A stretch of DNA of 64,000 nt from Sphingomonas sp. IBVSS2 (GTDB taxonomy: Bacteria > Pseudomonadota > Alphaproteobacteria > Sphingomonadales > Sphingomonadaceae). The stretch covers positions 496,001-560,000 of the forward strand of contig NZ_NFUR01000003.1 in NCBI RefSeq assembly GCF_002127225.1, in the 5' to 3' direction. How positions within the stretch are numbered: position 1 is the stretch's first letter; the number at the start of each line of letters is the position of its first letter. Under the pieces are notes generated by a model that worked only from the letters and a program-made list of their open reading frames with translations, searched no databases and was not told where the DNA came from. Of this stretch, positions 62,367 through 64,000 are shown piece after piece. The position numbers and the translations under genes are program-made.

Positions 62367-63757
62367 GATACCGCTCCGATCGCTTCGAAACGGACGGCGC
62401 GATCCGCCGGATCGGCATCGACCAGCCGCACCCGCAGCGGCGTCCCCGGTGCGGCGCCGGGTGCGTCGATGCGCGTGACGACCGGCAGGTCGGCGAGTTG
62501 CATCCGCGCGCCGCGAACATCCACGTCGGTGACGACCGCCGCGAATTCCTCGCCCTCGCGCCCGGCGAGCATCACCGCTTCGGCCAGGTCGACGACCGCG
62601 CGATCGATCTGCCCGCTCACGGCGTCGGCGCGTCCCATCACCTTGGGGAGCCGCTCAAAGGCCTGGCCGACCACCGCCGGAACCGGCTGACCCGCCATGA
62701 TCGCCAGCGTCGCGCGGATGACATAGCGATCGGCCAGCCGCCGGAGCGGCGCGGTGGCATGGACATAGGGTGCCGCGACGGCGGCGTGCCAGGGCGCCGC
62801 CCCCGCGCGCCATGGGGCATAGCTGGCGCCCTGCCCCGCCCGGCGGATCGCGAGCATCAGCGCCGCCTGGTGCGGATCGGCCGGATCCAGGCCGGTACGG
62901 AACGCGACGAGCGATTGTGCCTGGGGCCAGGCGATGCCGAGCGCGCGCGCCGTGTTCCGCAGGCGCGATACGGCCGCCGCATCGGGCTCGGCCATCACCC
63001 GGAACAGGCCGGTATGATGCGCCTGCAACACCTCGGCGATGGCGAGATTGGTCGCGAGCGACAGGGCCGCGTTGCGGGCCTCCGACGCATGGCGCGCGCG
63101 AAAGGCTAGTGCATAGCCGCCATCGGCGCGGCGCGCGACTTCCTGCTCGGGCGGATCGACCCTGGCGGCGCCGCGGCGTGCTTCGGCAAGGGCGATGCGG
63201 CGGGCGAGTTCGGCGAATTGCGGGGGCAAATCCGTATCGTCCGCGCTCTCATAGGCGAGCTTGGCACGGCTCCTGACCAGCGCGCGCTCCGCCGCTTCCA
63301 GCCGGGCCTCGCCATCGGGCGCCACCCGCACGGTGAAGAGCACCGCCGGGCGCGGGCCGTCGGGCAACAGGCTGGCCGCTCCTTCGCTCAGCACCGGCGG
63401 ATAGAGCCCGGCCTTTCCGTCCGGCAGATACAGCGTCGCACCGCGTCGCCACGCCTCGCGGTCGACGGGGTCGTCGTCCTCGACGAACCAGGCGACATCG
63501 GCGATCGCGTAGCGCAGCAGCAGGTCGCCGCCGCTGGCCTCGATCGCAAAGGCCTGGTCGAGGTCGGTCGAGCTTGCCGGATCGAGCGTGACCAGCGGAA
63601 GCCCGGTCCGATCGACATGTTCCGTCGGCACCCGGCGCGCCGCGGTCTCGGCGGCGGCGATCACGTCCGGAGGAAAGGCCTGGGGAACGTGGAACTGGCC
63701 GCGGATGGCGGCAAGGCCGCCAGCCAGCACGCGATCGGGATCGAATACCGCCTTCAT
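62363..63757 (-). CDS. RNB-domain ribonuclease (RNase II family, compact form)
   Basis: A 464-residue protein with the RNB catalytic domain only; the cold-shock and S1 domains of RNase II/R are missing. The active-site cluster LDPASSTDLDQAF holds D59, D65 and D67 (equivalents of E. coli RNase II D201, D207 and D209); the fourth Asp (D210) is Gln here. Later blocks AIADVAWFVEDDDPVDREA, ALFT-like VLFTVRVAPDGEA and ATAPLRRLADRYV match RNB. The RNB-only form is common in Sphingomonadales and Rhizobiales. A 3'-5' exoribonuclease is likely. Only a TATAGT is visible upstream. Confidence 0.85.
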   Translation of the reverse strand: MKAVFDPDRVLAGGLAAIRGQFHVPQAFPPDVIAAAETAARRVPTEHVDRTGLPLVTLDPASSTDLDQAFAIEASGGDLLLRYAIADVAWFVEDDDPVDREAWRRGATLYLPDGKAGLYPPVLSEGAASLLPDGPRPAVLFTVRVAPDGEARLEAAERALVRSRAKLAYESADDTDLPPQFAELARRIALAEARRGAARVDPPEQEVARRADGGYALAFRARHASEARNAALSLATNLAIAEVLQAHHTGLFRVMAEPDAAAVSRLRNTARALGIAWPQAQSLVAFRTGLDPADPHQAALMLAIRRAGQGASYAPWRAGAAPWHAAVAAPYVHATAPLRRLADRYVIRATLAIMAGQPVPAVVGQAFERLPKVMGRADAVSGQIDRAVVDLAEAVMLAGREGEEFAAVVTDVDVRGARMQLADLPVVTRIDAPGAAPGTPLRVRLVDADPADRAVRFEAIGAVS

Positions 63758-63885
63758 CGCCGGCGACTATAGCGCCCGCAACGGATCGGGAAACCGGGAT
63801 CGCGGGAGCCCGCGCCTATCCAGGGGTCCGGGAAAATGACGAAGGTCGCGCACGCAAGGGAACGCGCGGCTCCGCCCGAACGCGA

Positions 63886-63917
63886 AAGACCCGGCGCGGG
63901 GCAACGCGCCGGGTCTT
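63886..63917 (-). terminator. Terminator of a minus-strand gene at the window edge
   Basis: A perfect 13-bp stem AAGACCCGGCGCG (63886-63898) with CGCGCCGGGTCTT (63905-63917), loop of 6. It lies 11 bp after the stop at 63928 on the minus strand, supporting a gene there. Confidence 0.7.
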
Positions 63918-63927
63918 CCCATGGGTC

Positions 63928-64000
63928 TCAGCCCGTGACCGCCGCCGCACGCATCACGCGCGGGCGCGGCCTGTAATGGATCAAAGATCGTCGTCGCCGT
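63928..64000 (-). CDS. Possible C-terminus of a minus-strand gene
   Basis: Only the last residues are in the window: ...HYRPRPRVMRAAAVTG, ending at TGA 63928-63930, just before the terminator. A second frame on the same strand ends with GDDDL at about 63983. Which is real cannot be decided here; the terminator favours the first. No identity assigned. Confidence 0.3.
   Translation of the reverse strand, partial: RRRRSLIHYRPRPRVMRAAAVTG

Overview
The window is GC-rich chromosomal DNA from an alphaproteobacterium, most likely a Sphingomonas-type member of the Sphingomonadaceae. The evidence is gene order (pyrH-frr-uppS-cdsA-dxr-rseP-bamA-ompH-fabZ with no lpx genes after it, and a metG-tatD-MBL-aspartyl protease chain), protein family content (TIGR02281-type aspartyl protease, short sphingomonad exported proteins, PilZ, RNB-only nuclease) and many promoters of the form TTGnnn-17-TAnnnn. 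No phage, insertion sequence, rRNA operon or CRISPR array was seen. There is one tRNA, tRNA-Ser(UGA).

Layout. 1-1640 is the 3' part of a UvrD/PcrA helicase. 1652-2590 is an AT-rich islet with one gene resembling nucleoside deoxyribosyltransferase/TIR-like proteins. 2905-10555 holds a serine hydrolase of the beta-lactamase fold, a glycine-zipper exported protein, a hemerythrin-like protein with a small membrane-peptide gene nested antisense in its 3' end, two MFS exporters and cysK. 10633-13989 holds a SleB-type hydrolase and a bacterial PH-domain pair. 14407-17447 is a two-gene unit: a cytosolic thermolysin-like metallopeptidase and a ComEC-type metallo-beta-lactamase-fold protein. 17466-26676 (minus) is a housekeeping block: aspartyl protease, MBL hydrolase, TatD, MetG, then holB, dacC, rlpA-like, mltB. 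After the tRNA come an AraC regulator with a divergent SRPBCC protein, a TPR protein, a PilZ protein and rpmE. 30770-42806 (minus) is the translation/envelope supercluster from rpsB-tsf-pyrH-frr through isoprenoid and CDP-diacylglycerol synthesis, RseP, BamA, Skp/OmpH and FabZ. 43121-47072 holds a small membrane-protein gene with a LexA-type box, then pssA and psd, a P450 and a phospholipid methyltransferase, so much of the PE/PC pathway is together. 47153-64000 holds icd, a large ThuA-like orphan, a Kef-type antiporter, two tandem exported paralogues, alaS, a ParD-like protein coupled to a methionine aminopeptidase, a secreted M24 peptidase, a dicarboxylate symporter, a lipoprotein plus small hydrophobic protein, a GST, a DUF1801 protein and an RNB nuclease.

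Places most worth attention: the ParD-like/map pair with a double palindromic operator; the metallopeptidase/MBL pair; the LexA-box small membrane protein; a 32-bp palindrome that encloses the ribosome-binding site and start codon of a lipoprotein gene; and the AT-rich islet. Functional statements rest on motifs and context read by eye; no database search was possible.
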